Positions 35,356 through 46,573 of a DNA stretch of 64,000 nucleotides are shown here, piece after piece. A program made the translations under genes and the position numbers. Numbering within the stretch: the stretch's first letter is position 1; every line of letters begins with the position of its first letter. Under the pieces are notes generated by a model. The model saw only the letters and a list, made by a program, of their open reading frames with translations, had not been told where the DNA came from and did no database searches. This DNA is from Utricularia gibba (taxonomy: Eukaryota > Streptophyta > Magnoliopsida > Lamiales > Lentibulariaceae): the NCBI GenBank assembly GCA_002189035.1, contig NEEC01000004.1, forward strand, positions 2,976,001-3,040,000, in the 5' to 3' direction.

Positions 35356-36237
35356 TGATGACACTATTTTTAGTGTGCATTTGTATAAATTTTTAGGTGT
35401 TCTTTATAGAGTAAAATGTTGTTTCATAGGCTTAATTGTTCCCTTTTGTGTATTTAGTTTGTAAAAATGTATTTGTTATGAAAATAGGCTCAATTGACAA
35501 CAATTGAGCTGAAATCTCCTTTTTTTTCCCTCTAGTTTGTTTCTAAGTTTTAACAAGGTAAGAGTTAGTACTATAGCAATGCATTTTCCATATTGACAAG
35601 TTAAAAGGGATAGAAAAGCTGTACGAAAACTACTTTTCACCAAAAGCAGCCGCGTTCTAAAAAGATCAGATTTGGAGTAGAGATCTTCCTTCTAGAAGCC
35701 CAAGGAAAAGACGGAGATACCCTTACTTTGAGTGGGAAAAGAAAAGAGGAAGAACAGAGAGAGGAGAGCGAATAGAAGGAGCGGGAGCAAAGGAGAACGG
35801 TGGCTCTCCCGTGACATCTCCAACCAGCTTCCAGACGCACTTCCAAACCATATTTCCGCTAAGAACTTCAAGCTCCGGCAGATCTATGGTCCACAGAAGC
35901 AGTCAGATACTTTTACTTTCGTTTTCTACACTTCTATTTCTATTGAACTTGTTACTATTATTTCCTACATTTCACTCCTTTCCTTTATGTTTCTGGTGCT
36001 TGGTTGTGGACAAGAAACCTTTCGTAGCATTATTCAAGCTTATGAATCAGTTTCTGTAAGAGTTCTTCATCTTTAGTTTTAAGTTTATTATGCCATTTAC
36101 TATTTCCACACCCCTTTACTCTGTTTTTGAGTGTGATAAACTTTTGTTTAAGCCTATGGACTCGTGACACAAGAGCTAGATCCTGATGTAATACCCAACC
36201 AAATCACATCCACTTAATGTTTTCTTCACATTCCTGT
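35356..36237 (+). repeat. H-family LTR, 3'-truncated (copy H6)
   Basis: Starts TGATGACACTATTTTTAG like the other H copies but lacks the GTTTATCA end, being cut near 36237 by LTR-A. It follows Athila-like 3' internal sequence, so it is likely the 3' LTR of a real element. That links the solo LTRs to the Athila/Tat group. Confidence 0.55.
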
Positions 36238-37058
36238 TAATTTATGAAATCCATTATTATCGATCATGAGTGAGGTGTAACAATATATCATGATCCCCAA
36301 GATGTAATAATAATCAGGTGAACTGATTGAGGCTTTCTATGACCAGCCACCATGCAATAAATAACTTTCATTATACTTATATCTTATTCGATACCAGAAC
36401 ATCGGTGTGTGTGTCTTTCTGATGTATTGAACTTATAATTGCATTTAAACACCAAAATTCAATGACCTACTCAAACTCTTCGAGTGTCATTACCCTGGAT
36501 TTAGAACTTACTCCTAGGCTTTGATGTAGTTACTTGAGATAAGATCTCAAAGCTAACATGAGTGATTAATCTTTTATTGATCAATCAACTATCTCCAACC
36601 TTAAAGAGATGCATCCCTTCTCATTGATGCTAGGAAAATCATGGTTAGACTTCTATTAGTAATGAGCGAAAATGCATGCTTATGATCAAGATAACTTTGT
36701 TAACCTCAAGTCTAAGCTTATTTACATGACTGTCATATTAGAGATCTTGCTATTGATACTTGGTTAGTTTCCCATCGTAGTATCTTGAAGACAAGTCATC
36801 TAGTGAATGAATTCTCTAATCGACATCCACACATTGGTTCTGGTAATCTCATTACATCAATTGTGATAACCATTAACTAAACTATTTAGGGAACTCAATA
36901 TATATCAGCTTATTTGCATTTGTGATATTCTCATTTCACAAATACTTTAGTCTAGAAATTTTTAAAGTTGAATATAGATGTTTGAAGAATCTCATATTAT
37001 GATCTCATTATAATTTCTACAATATATAGATGAAGTAGAGGATTTTATCAGTTATATA
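36238..37058 (-). repeat. LTR-A copy, more diverged
   Basis: Colinear with 9030-9765 (ATTATCGATCATGAGTG...GAGGATTTTATCAG) but with many more differences, so it is the oldest LTR-A copy here. Both ends are truncated. Confidence 0.75.
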
Positions 37059-37089
37059 AAATCAAAAAGAATACTCATTACGCGCCTCT

Positions 37090-37690
37090 GAAAAGTAGCA
37101 AGAGTATTACATATACCAAAATGACATTCTGCTATGAGAAAATGTTCTAAATGAGCATGTAAGTGTTGTCTTCACTCGATCCTTAGGTGCAACCGCCACT
37201 TGGTTGTAACCTGAATAACCATTAAGAAAGAAATAATATCTCTTCCCACTAAGCTTATCAAGCATCTAGTCAATAAAAAGGAGGGGTAGTGGATCTTTAG
37301 TGTGACATCATTCAATTTTCATTAATCAAAACACACTCTCCATCCGTTTCGCACCCTTGTGGTGACTTGCTTCCCTTCAAAGTTTGTAACAGCTATTATC
37401 ACTATCTTTTTGGGCACCACGTGAATCAGACTAACTCATTTGCTCTCTGAAATCGAGTTGATTGTCTTTGCCTTGAACAGCTTCTCAACTTCTCTTTTCA
37501 CAATTTCCATAAGCATCGTTTTTAATCTTCTCGGTCTTTGTCGGATTGGTTAGGCATCATCCTCTACGAGTATCTAATGCATGTAAAATAATGACTAGAT
37601 TCCCTTGATGTTCTTGAGAGTCCAACCAATGCTTTCCTATGTTTCTTCAGCAGCTTTGAGAGCTTCCCCTCCTAATTCGAAGTAAGATCT
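37090..37690 (-). pseudogene. Athila/Tat-like RT fragment
   Basis: The minus strand near 37340 reads VRNGWRVCFD then stops, KLNDVTLKIHYPS, and near 37200 LNGYSGYNQVAVAPKDRVKT. These are conserved Athila RT segments. The upstream linker (~37440-37690) is also recognisable. Heavily mutated. Confidence 0.65.
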
Positions 37691-37929
37691 TCACTAACAA
37701 TAACGTGCAGAGCACTGCCTTCTCTCAATAAAATATACTTAAAGTGTTCATGGAGTGGCTTCCCATCCTCAATTGGCAAGAGGCATTCGAGCGAGTTTTG
37801 TTTTGCGATGAGTGGTTGTTTCATCTATGTGGAGGTTGGACAGTTTGCTTGAGAGTGCCTGAAGCCGAAGAAGGTGAGTGTTGCTATAGGGACAACATCA
37901 ACCCAGCTCAAGGAGCTACGAGATGCTCA

Positions 37930-38070
37930 TGAGCCAGGAACGTTAATCTCACCAATGTAGACTTGGTGGAAGATGTTGTTGCCATCATGGGTACACCCTT
38001 TGATTGTGGGGCTACACATTAATTTATCTCAAGGGGATATGCTAGGAAGTTAGGGAAAACACGTATGTGA
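37930..38070 (+). pseudogene. Possible gypsy protease fragment
   Basis: Plus strand reads GTPFDCGATH, stop, FISRGYARKLGK, resembling the D-S-G-A-T-H-x-F-I-S protease box of gypsy elements with Ser replaced by Cys. Very short. Confidence 0.3.
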
Positions 38071-40660
38071 CCCTTCAAAGAAAGTGTTTGGTAAATCAGA
38101 TTTTGGGTTTTCAATGAATCAATACTTCAAAAAAAAGAAAGTTGACCCTCAAGGAATGAATATCCTCACAACCTAATTTATGGAAATGATGTGACACTCA
38201 CAAAGTAAAGAAGACGTAGGAAATGTTTGGAATAGAGAACTTACTATAATACAATGCAACAATGCATTCTTCAAAGATTGAGATGGAAGTAATGGACCAC
38301 ACAAGACATTATAGAAAAAATTGGATAAGTCTAAAATTATTCAAGAATTAGAAGTAAGAGTATTGTTTTCAAAATACATTATAATCAAAATTATTTATAA
38401 ACAGGAGTGAGACTATTCGTCTATAGGTAGAGCAATATGTCTACTCAAAAAAAAAATTATTAATAGTGAACTAGGAGGTCACAGTTTGTTAATTACATCA
38501 TTGAAACCAGTACTAAATCTATATAAGAAATCCACAAGTGAATAGTACACTTTCTTTAAATTGTGAATCTTTGAACTAATATGAGGTTGTGTGCATATAT
38601 TAGACCCCAACATAAGTTTAAAAAAGATTGGTGTTACTGCTTGGTGATAACTCTCTAAACCCATTTTCTACCTTCCACCCAATTTGTAAAATTTGTTTTA
38701 AGATAGCAATTAAATGCTTCTCTTCTTTCGATTTCCATTGACACTTTGATTTATTGCAATCATTGTCTTCATTTACATTATCATTGCTTTTATTCTTTTT
38801 TCTTCTATTGAATAAAATACAATACAAAAGAAAGATATAAGAAAAGTATAAACTTTTTACTATAAGCAGATTACAATTATTTACAAAAACAATACTTCTT
38901 ATGACAATGTCAATTAGTGACTGTCTTAATAAACATCATATGTCATTTATTTTAGTAAAGACATGATCCATTTGATGGTGATTCTGCAAGTGAACAGAAA
39001 CCATCAAAGTAATAAAATAAGATCATATCCATAGGGAATGGTTATTGGAATTTTCTTTTCAAAACAAAGAGTTAAAAAACCTGAAAACAAAAGAAAGATT
39101 TGGTTTTGAAGACAATAAGAAAAGTGACCTTGGATCTAAGATCCACCTTACTTGGAACTCGCCCTTGCGTGTGTGCAAACCTTGATAACTGACCTGCTTG
39201 CGCAAGCTTTGGGGGTGTTATACTAAAATAGTGCTACTCGATGACTGTTATAGCACCGTCCCTTGTTTTGTGGGATTATGGAATACACCACGCCATCAGA
39301 GCCATTTCACCTCTTGTGATAACCCATGTTTTCCCCACACCCAAATCTAACCCCTACACCTCTCACCTTGCAGACAGATTAGACAGAATGTGTCTTACCA
39401 ACGATGTACGATTGAGCCCTTCTCCTTAGGTGCTTGAGGCCAACCTTTAATTCTTCTACACTACCTTAGGGTTATATAATACTAAAGATCACGTTGGTAA
39501 AGAAAACGTTGCGAAAAACAAAATCAATCCTCAAATTAAATGTTGAAAAACATAGTAAGACAGTCACGTGCGCAGGACTTGCGCAAGCAAGGGTTTATAG
39601 CAAATCCTCAGCCGCAAGCACTCACACGCGCATGCTCGATTCTAAACAACAAAAGTTGATGAAAAATAAAATGAAGGAAATCCAAAACATGCTAGACTCG
39701 ACTCTAAACCCTAGATTGATTCTCTGATCGTCCACACTGACTCTTGTTTTAGGTCTTCACGTTTGGATCTTATATAATGGTGGGACTTGTCGGGCTTTCT
39801 TGATGGGCTCACATCAAATTTTCTATCCGAATCTTCTAAAATTTGATACAAATCTTCTAGGATGATATCCAAGTTTTCTAAGATAAGATGCGAATCTTAA
39901 CTTATCCAAGAATCTTTGACCGAGTCTTCATCCGGATAAACCAATTTTTAGCCTCCATCAAAGCAGCTCGAAAATCCTCCAAATTATTCCAAATTTATCC
40001 TGAAAAATCATAAAACATACTTTCATTCTAAAAAGATCCAAGTAGTATGAAAGATATAAAATTCTTCTAAAATCATAAGGAAAGTGGGATAAAAAGAATG
40101 ACAAACCCATCTAAATGAGTTTTAAAAAGCACAATATAAGTGACACAAAATCAATTATGACCATTATTTCAATAAATAATAACATATTAATTATAATAAA
40201 AATTTCTCCTAAAAGCTTGCAAATAATCAACTATAAGCAATGTGAGAACAATAATAATTGAATGATAGATTGGAGGTGGGTGTCCTCGAGCCACCAGCAA
40301 CAAACAAAAAGTATAGATTTTTGATGGGTTTAAAAAAACTGGATTTTATACATAATATATTTAATCATCAAAAACATTTATGTAACTTCATACATAAATG
40401 AGATAAATACACTTATATAAATCAATTCATCTAAAGAATTTAATGGATAATCCACTTTTAAACTCTGCAGAACAATTTTTCTTGGCACACAATTCACAAG
40501 CCTCAAGGGGAAGTGGATTACCACAGGACCTTCATGCATACCTTGTACAACAAAATGTCAACAATTGGAGCTCGTGAAAGGCTGACTGACGTTTGAATGC
40601 AAGAATGCCCAAATTCCTATATTGCAACTAGTATCTCTCGCTGAACCCGGCATGCAGCTT
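38071..40660. other. Spacer, AT-rich with a possible old LTR
   Basis: No supported gene. 38960-39790 is less AT-rich and has a shape reminiscent of an inverted Tat-like LTR (TGATGGTGATTC at 38974, GTGATAACCC near 39317), but no second end or target duplication could be found. Confidence 0.4.
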
Positions 40661-40948
40661 GCAATTCCTATATCTCAATCAAATCCCTTCCGCTCACGAC
40701 AAGATTTTGCAGGAATGAAAACTCTTCTCCTCTTTGCTGACCATAGGACTTCAAGAATAGACCGAAGCTCATTTTCCAACAATTCGGAGGTAGAAAAATA
40801 GAGAAGTTTTGCATCTTCTTTTCTAAAATTTCCAGCCCATCTCTTGCAATATATTGATTCACCGAATTATACGTGACTTGTGTTTTCTCGTAGTGATAGT
40901 TGAATCATAGCCCTCCAATCTGAGGATGTCACAGAATGGCAACACACT
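40661..40948 (-). other. 3' flank of the PPR gene
   Basis: Directly downstream of the PPR stop on the minus strand. Contains a short open frame 40862-40668 without recognised domain. Could be 3' untranslated region; no poly(A) signal could be assigned with confidence. Confidence 0.3.
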
Positions 40949-42912
40949 TCAAAATTCAGAAGCGATCATAATCTTCTCTGGTTCTATACAAAGGTGAGGA
41001 ATGCATTGGACATCCTTGAGCACATCGGATAGGTTTTTAAGCACTAGAAGAATTTGTTGGAGCTGTCTGTGTGTATTGTGCACCATAAAGAACATATGAG
41101 CTTCCTTCTGCACCTCTATCATGCTATAGCCCGGCTCTTTTCTAATACCAGATCCTTTCATTACTCGCCGGATCTCCATGACATTTTTCCATAGACCAAA
41201 AGTAGCATAAGCATTGGATAGGACTACATACTTACCAGTGTTCTGAGGTTCTAATTCAAAGAATTTCTTTGCAGAAACCTTCAAAATTTCCATATTTCCA
41301 TATAATTTACATGCACTGAGTAACGCACCCCATACTGCTGGGTGCCCCTTAAAAGGTGATGTACAAACGAATGAATAGGCTTCTTCTATTTTGCCAGCAC
41401 GACCCAAGAGATCAACCATCACAGCATAATGTTTTCCTCTTGGATACACACCATAATCTCTCATTGATGAGAAATATTTCTTTCCTTCCTCCACTAAGCC
41501 AACATGGTTACATGCAGAAAGTAGTGCAAGATACGTGATTTGGTTTGGTTTTAAACCTTCATTTAGCATCTGTTGAAAAAAATCCATGACTTCAAATACT
41601 CGTCCATGGAGTCCATATCCATACATCAAAGAAGACCATGTTACAACGTTCCTGTTTAGAGATTTACTGAACACCCCAAATGCATCAGAAGGGCTACTGC
41701 ATTTGAAATACATATCCATCAGTGCACTATTTACTACAACATTACCATTAATTTGACTCTTGACCAATATGCCATGAGCTTGTTTTCCTTGTTCAAGAAT
41801 GGCGAGGGAAGAGCAGGCTCTGAATACAGACGCAAATGTATACTGGTCTGGCATCAAACCAAATTGTCGCATTCTGTGATAGAGACTCAAGCCCACGTCC
41901 TCCAATCCCTTTTGAACGTATCCAGCAATTATTGCATTCCATGAAACCATGGTTCTGATTTCTAAGATATCAAAAATAAGGTGAGCAGTATCTAAATCAC
42001 CACTTTTTGCATAAAGAATCAAAAGCTTAATCTTCAGATACTCAGTTGGAACGAAACCAACAACCACCATGTGCCAATGAATTCTTCTACCTTTCTTATA
42101 CTGTTTCCGGAAAATACATTCTTGCAAAATGAGAGAATATGTTTCATGATGTGCTTGTATTTCTGTGCAGCACAATATTCCCACTGCTTCTTTAAGTCTT
42201 CCAGAATAGCAAAGGTCCCTTAGTATTGTATCTAAGTGCCATGTGTTCCTCAGTGGGTTAACCAGTGATCTGCAAACATTTTAAAGTCTCTTCTTAAACA
42301 ACGACATCCATTCCTATTAGCCTTCCACCCAATGAAAACAGTCACAGGTATAAATCTAAAAAACAACGGATTTCAAATCCTCCCCATCTTATGCACCAAT
42401 AAATGATAACTGATGTACATGAATGATATGAGTTTTATTCCTACTTACTACGAAAGCAACTCACATTCAGCATTCAATCTAGCCCAGATAAAGGACCAAA
42501 ACGAATACGAGAGTAACTAAACCATAAATTCCATTATACATGACCAATGAACTAGTCAAATCACGAATCAAGACAAAAAAAAGTGATTGAATTCAGATGA
42601 ATAAACTTCTAACCTGAAGTTATTGTTCTCAGTTTTCGTTCTTTTCACCATGGTGGAAGTTTTACCAGCAAACATGGGTCCCAAGATAATGGGATTCTCA
42701 CCCGAGGCCCAACCACTGACACAAAAGCTTCGTGTTTTATTATACATAGTAGGTACATGGTACACGAAATTGTCTCCGACTTCAATTCTACAGCTGGGTT
42801 TTAAAGAGTTGGCAAAGTAGGCAAGAGGGGAGTACTGTAAGCAGCAGCACAGGTGACCAAAGCCACGGAAGAGGAATGATACCTTCCTATAAGATGCTAT
42901 CTGATACTTCAT
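40949..42912 (-). CDS. Pentatricopeptide repeat protein, E/E+ subclass, with thymidine-kinase-like P-loop N-terminus (two exons)
   Basis: Gene model: exon 42912-42614 (ATG 42912), intron 42613-42270 (GTTAGAAG...TTTGCAG), exon 42269-40949 (stop). The phase is consistent (AG + A gives Arg) and yields 539 aa. Exon 2 encodes tandem PLS-type PPR motifs (MVSWNAIIAGYVQKGLEDVG, PDQYTFASVFRACSSL, NVVTWSSLMYGYGLHGRVFE, PNQITYLALLSACNHVGLVE), then E and E+ motifs (HPAVWGALLSACKLYGN, EPGYSMIEV) and no DYW deaminase. Such proteins bind organelle RNA and often specify C-to-U editing sites. From memory it is closest to Arabidopsis At4g16470. Exon 1 is transit-peptide-like (basic, Ser/Phe-rich) and ends with SGENPIILGPMFAGKT (residues 70-85), a Walker A motif like plant thymidine kinase. 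No stop or frameshift, unlike all neighbours. Confidence 0.85.
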
Positions 42913-43232
42913 ATTGATGGAAGGTTCTGTAAAATTATTATTTTTTCATTTGATAATAAAAAGAATTTCAATAGCTATAGAACCAAGCTTTGTAGCAGAC
43001 AAGGGTTGGTGGTGTTCTCACAACGCCAACTACACAAACATCTAATCAAAGAACCATTTTTTGCAATCAAATGAAACAACAAAACAAATTTAGAAAACGA
43101 GAAATCGCAACGCGTTCAAATCAAACCAAGATTTGATATTTCCTGATGGAAACAAAAAGCCTAGAGAACTGCATTTTGCATGTGGAAAGAATAATCACCT
43201 CTTGCTTCAATAGAATCCGCACCGAAAGACAT
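42913..43232 (-). other. Possible additional 5' coding exon of the PPR gene
   Basis: An acceptor (TTTTACAG) ends at 42927 just upstream of ATG 42912. A donor (GAG/GTGATT) at 43199/43198 follows an ATG at 43232. Splicing 43232-43199 to 42926 keeps frame and adds 16 residues (MSFGADSIEAREPSIN) for a 555-aa protein. Plausible from phase and splice sites only. Confidence 0.4.
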
Positions 43233-43839
43233 CGTGAGCTGCAGAAGTTCAAACCTGTAAAACACTAGTAAAAACCAGAAGACGCCGAAGCAAAAAAATA
43301 AAAGAAACGCACATACCCTCACACAAGCCGAATAAGATTGCAGGAAATCAGCATAAAATTCAAGTAAACCTGAAAATTACTACCGCCAAATTCGAAATCA
43401 CCATGAGATTTCATCCATGAGTAGAGTCCGCGGTCCCGTGCGTCCGAGTATTGGAGTGGGACAACCGACACCGACTACCTTAGAGCATCGCCAGATACCA
43501 ACCATCCCAGAGTGGAACCGAGTGCCACTTCAGAGAACGAAAGGATGTGAAAAAGTGAAGGGAGACATCGAAATGACTAAACTACCCCTATTACCTTCTT
43601 TCTTCGTCTTTTCTTTCCTTATTTATTTTAGGAATTCAACAGTGTAATTGAGTCATGTGACGGCTCCTCAGGTCAGTGGGGCATGCTATATTGAATAGAT
43701 CGTCAGTCTTTCTCAATACTCAAACTAAGGAAGGTTAGCAAAATTTTATTGTATTAGTTTTGTGACTTGAGTACATGTGTATGCATCACATGTTTGAATC
43801 ACGTCTTCAACCTGCGATTAGACTATGTTTAATCAAAAC
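43233..43839 (-). promoter_or_regulatory. Upstream region of the PPR gene
   Basis: About 600 bp between the first candidate ATG and the 3' LTR of copia-4. A promoter must lie here if the gene is expressed. No clear TATA box could be assigned. 43417-43647 has an open frame without recognised domain. Confidence 0.35.
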
Positions 43840-43966
43840 TGTAAAGAAATACAGATTGGATGAGAGTCTGTTCAAGGAAGAGATGACATAGAGGAAGGAA
43901 AGGACGACACATAGGATTTGGGAGAGTTTCTATGAACTCCAATCATTCAACTTTTTCTCTCACTCA
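43840..43966 (-). repeat. 3' LTR of copia-4 (127 bp)
   Basis: Minus strand TGAGTGAGAGAAAAAG...TTTCTTTACA, same length and sequence pattern as 49763-49889. A purine-rich stretch (ACAAAAAATAATA on the minus strand) precedes it and may be the polypurine tract. Confidence 0.75.
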
Positions 43967-43984
43967 TATTATTTTTTGTTTTGT

Positions 43985-44412
43985 GCAATTTAAATAATAC
44001 GCATTCATGAATGAGCAGCGTGCATGGGCCAAGTGTTAATAGCCACACCTTGTACTTCTTCCACATCACTTGAACTTTCCATCACACCCCCTACAAACTG
44101 GGCAACATTGTGAGCCATGAGACTCAGTTTGTCTTGAAGAAATGTAAATGCTTGCGTCCCTAAGTCTTTTGTAAATATATCTTCCAATTGAGAGCTTGTG
44201 GAAACATGCATAGGGCCAATAAACCCTACAAGGTAGTGTTGTCGAACTACATGGAAATTGACGTCAAGGTGCTTGTTGCGCTCCCTGAAGATGGAATTCT
44301 GGGTGATATGGAGTGCAGATCGACTGTCAGTCCAAAAAGGGATAGGGAGCGTGGTCAACTGCTGCAGATCACGTAGGACATAAGACACACATAGAAGTTC
44401 CAAAGTTGTGGC
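43985..44412 (-). pseudogene. copia-4 RNase H C-terminal part
   Basis: Minus strand encodes TTLELLCVSYVLRDLQQLTT, FWTDSRSALHITQN, LDVNFHVVRQHYLVGFIGPM, DIFTKDLGTQAFTFLQDKL, the end of a copia RNase H. Continues from 45720 across the inserted LTR. Confidence 0.8.
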
Positions 44413-44417
44413 CCCCT

Positions 44418-45714
44418 GATGCATTTCTTTTCCACAACAAATTTTAATACTTTTAAAACTCATAAAACACAAAAGCGTAGTACGGGTGTCGAACACAGGG
44501 AGTTGTTTTTGAGTGAAAGGTGAGGTACCCCGAATACAACTGTCACGATTTGTAAACGGTTTTGAAGGTAAAAGGTGCGAGAAACGTTGGTGATGAAGCT
44601 TGAGTAAGGGAATGAGAGGGGTTTTGAGCAAACAACTAAAATGAACGTAAGCGATAAACCTTAAATAAAGTAAATGTTCATGGATTTGGAATCCTATCCA
44701 GCTATGTTCATTGCATCTTCACTCTTCTCTGGTCTTCTCGAGTACTCGGTTATAGGAGTAAGGAATTGCCTACCCTCCCTTACACTCTCTTGCAAGAAGG
44801 CACGGGAATAGCCCGATGTTGCTCCTCCTTTGACAAACGTGAAAATAAGAGGTCCTGCCAGCATACCCTCACGGCCAAATTGCGCGCGTGTGCCTGAGTG
44901 TTGCCAATGACCCAATGAGTGCAGATACGAGGTCACTACCTGTCCATTGATCCTGAGGTACGGCCATAGACAAAGCGTAGTCTTCCTTCTGCCAAAAGGG
45001 CGTGAGTTGGTACTTTCCACCTTGCTCCTCTCCAAAACTCGCAGGAAGTGTAGTTTAGGGTAATTATCCTAAATCTTATCTATTAATTTTATTAGTTTTA
45101 ATTGAGTTTTTCTAGAGGCGCACACGTGGCAGGAAGTGAGAGAAAGAGGGCATCAGATGGCGACAAATTGGATCTTTCCGAGCTGACATTCCCTTGATTT
45201 CTGGAAGACTGTAGACGCCTAATCATGAGCCTTGACGTGTGGAACACGGGAGTCTCTGACAGGCGACATTATTAGCGTACCAGTGTCAGACGTTGCTTGC
45301 AAGTCATCCCAAGTTCAGCAGAATCACAGGAACACGAAATCTCAGACTCTCATTGAAGTTCCATTCTGTTCAGATGTAGTTAGTTTTAGTTTTAGTTTTC
45401 TCTTTTGTTTTTCTCTCTCTAGAACCTTGTTTGCGTTTTCCTTAGTTTGTATGGCCGTTCGCGGCTAGAAACTTCCGTTTTTGGGTTGGAACACCACCAG
45501 ATCTATGTATCGTTAGCTTATCTTCATATTTTCTCTGAATCCGAACAAGTTTTGTATGTCTTCGCGCGACTATGTTGCAGTCTTTCTGTAACAGTCCCCT
45601 AAACCCTAAACCCTAAACCCTGAACCCTAAACCCTAAACCCTGAACCCTGACACTTCTAATCACATTTAGACACAAAAGAAACCTAAGAAATAGTAAGAA
45701 AATGACACTTAACA
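44418..45714 (-). mobile_element. Inserted LTR (Athila/Tat-like) with internal inverted block
   Basis: 1297-bp insertion splitting copia-4 RNase H, with perfect CCCCT duplications (44413-44417, 45715-45719). On the minus strand it starts TGTTAAGTGTCATTTTC, identical in pattern to the LTRs at 54573 and 56617, and ends GAAATGCATC(A). The block 45052-45650 is inverted relative to those LTRs and ends in telomere-like repeats. No internal region, so it is a solo LTR. The lineage is inferred from the related element at 54573-57032. Confidence 0.65.
45596..45650 (+). repeat. Interstitial telomere-like repeat (CCCTAAA/CCCTGAA)
   Basis: About 7.5 units of the plant telomere heptamer in CCCTAAA orientation with regular CCCTGAA variants. 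Lies at the edge of the inverted block inside the LTR at 44418-45714. Confidence 0.85.
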
Positions 45715-45719
45715 CCCCT

Positions 45720-46573
45720 ATGGCTTGATATTCAGCCTCTGCATATGATCGAGCTACGATGATCTGTTTCTTTGCCTTCCAACATATTAAGTTTGGTCCT
45801 AAGAAGATACAAAACCTAGTCACCGACCGTCGAGTGTCGGGACACGTACCCCAATCAGCATCACAGAAGGCTTCCGATTGTAACGCCCCACCCCCAGCAT
45901 AAAACAAACCATGGGCTTCCGTCTGTTTGAGATACTGTAGTAAGCAATTCACGGCTGCCCAATGTGTGAGAGTCGGGTGATGTAAGAATTGAGTGAGTTG
46001 TTGGACGGAAAACGTAATATCAGGTCATGTGAACCCCAAATACAATAATGGCCCAAGTACTCTACGATAAGCATCCTTATTATGTATCGGGTTGTCAACA
46101 TAAGATGATAATTGCACCCCTTTGGCCATGGGTGTGGCTGCTAGCTCGCATAAGTTCCTACCAAAGTCTTGTAGCAAGTTGCCGATATATTTCTGCTGTA
46201 ACAACAATATGTTGCCATCGGATCGAATGATTTCTATGCCAAGGAAAAAACATGTTGGTCCAAGATACTTTATAGTGAACTGATCATGTAAAGTCTTCTT
46301 AATAACACGGATCTCTGCCAAGGTGTTACTAGAAATCAGGATGTCGTCTACGTAGACCACCAAAGTTGTCACTTGATCCAAATTCTTCTTTACAAATAAG
46401 CACAAGTCAACTGCAGACTGTGTATAACCGATTGAGAGCAAGGTTTGAGTGAGTGCCAAATTCCAACAACATGCCACTTGTTTGAGTTCATAAATGGACT
46501 TCAACAATCGGCACACCTGTCCTTCCTTGGTAGCAGTATAACCATCCGGGAGATACATAAATGTTGATGTCAA
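45720..46573 (-). pseudogene. copia-4 reverse transcriptase and RNase H start
   Basis: RT 46573-46025 (YTATKEGQVCRLLKSIYELK, catalytic LVVYVDDILISSNT, FTIKYLGPTCFFLGIEI) and RNase H 45952-45720 (CDADWGTCPDTRRSVTRFCI, KKQIIVARSYAEAEYQA). The YVDD box is intact, but the reading frame changes between blocks and RNase H is split by the insertion. Confidence 0.85.

Noticed and set aside
45589-45593. TAACA at 45589-45593 as the terminus of the TGTTA... LTR
   Set aside because: Attractive inverted match to TGTTA, but the target duplication CCCCT places the true end at 44418, and the block is inverted.
45599-45716. C-terminal extension of the copia-4 RNase H frame (VQGLGFRVQGLGFRV)
   Set aside because: It is translation of the telomere-like heptamer and LTR sequence, not protein coding.
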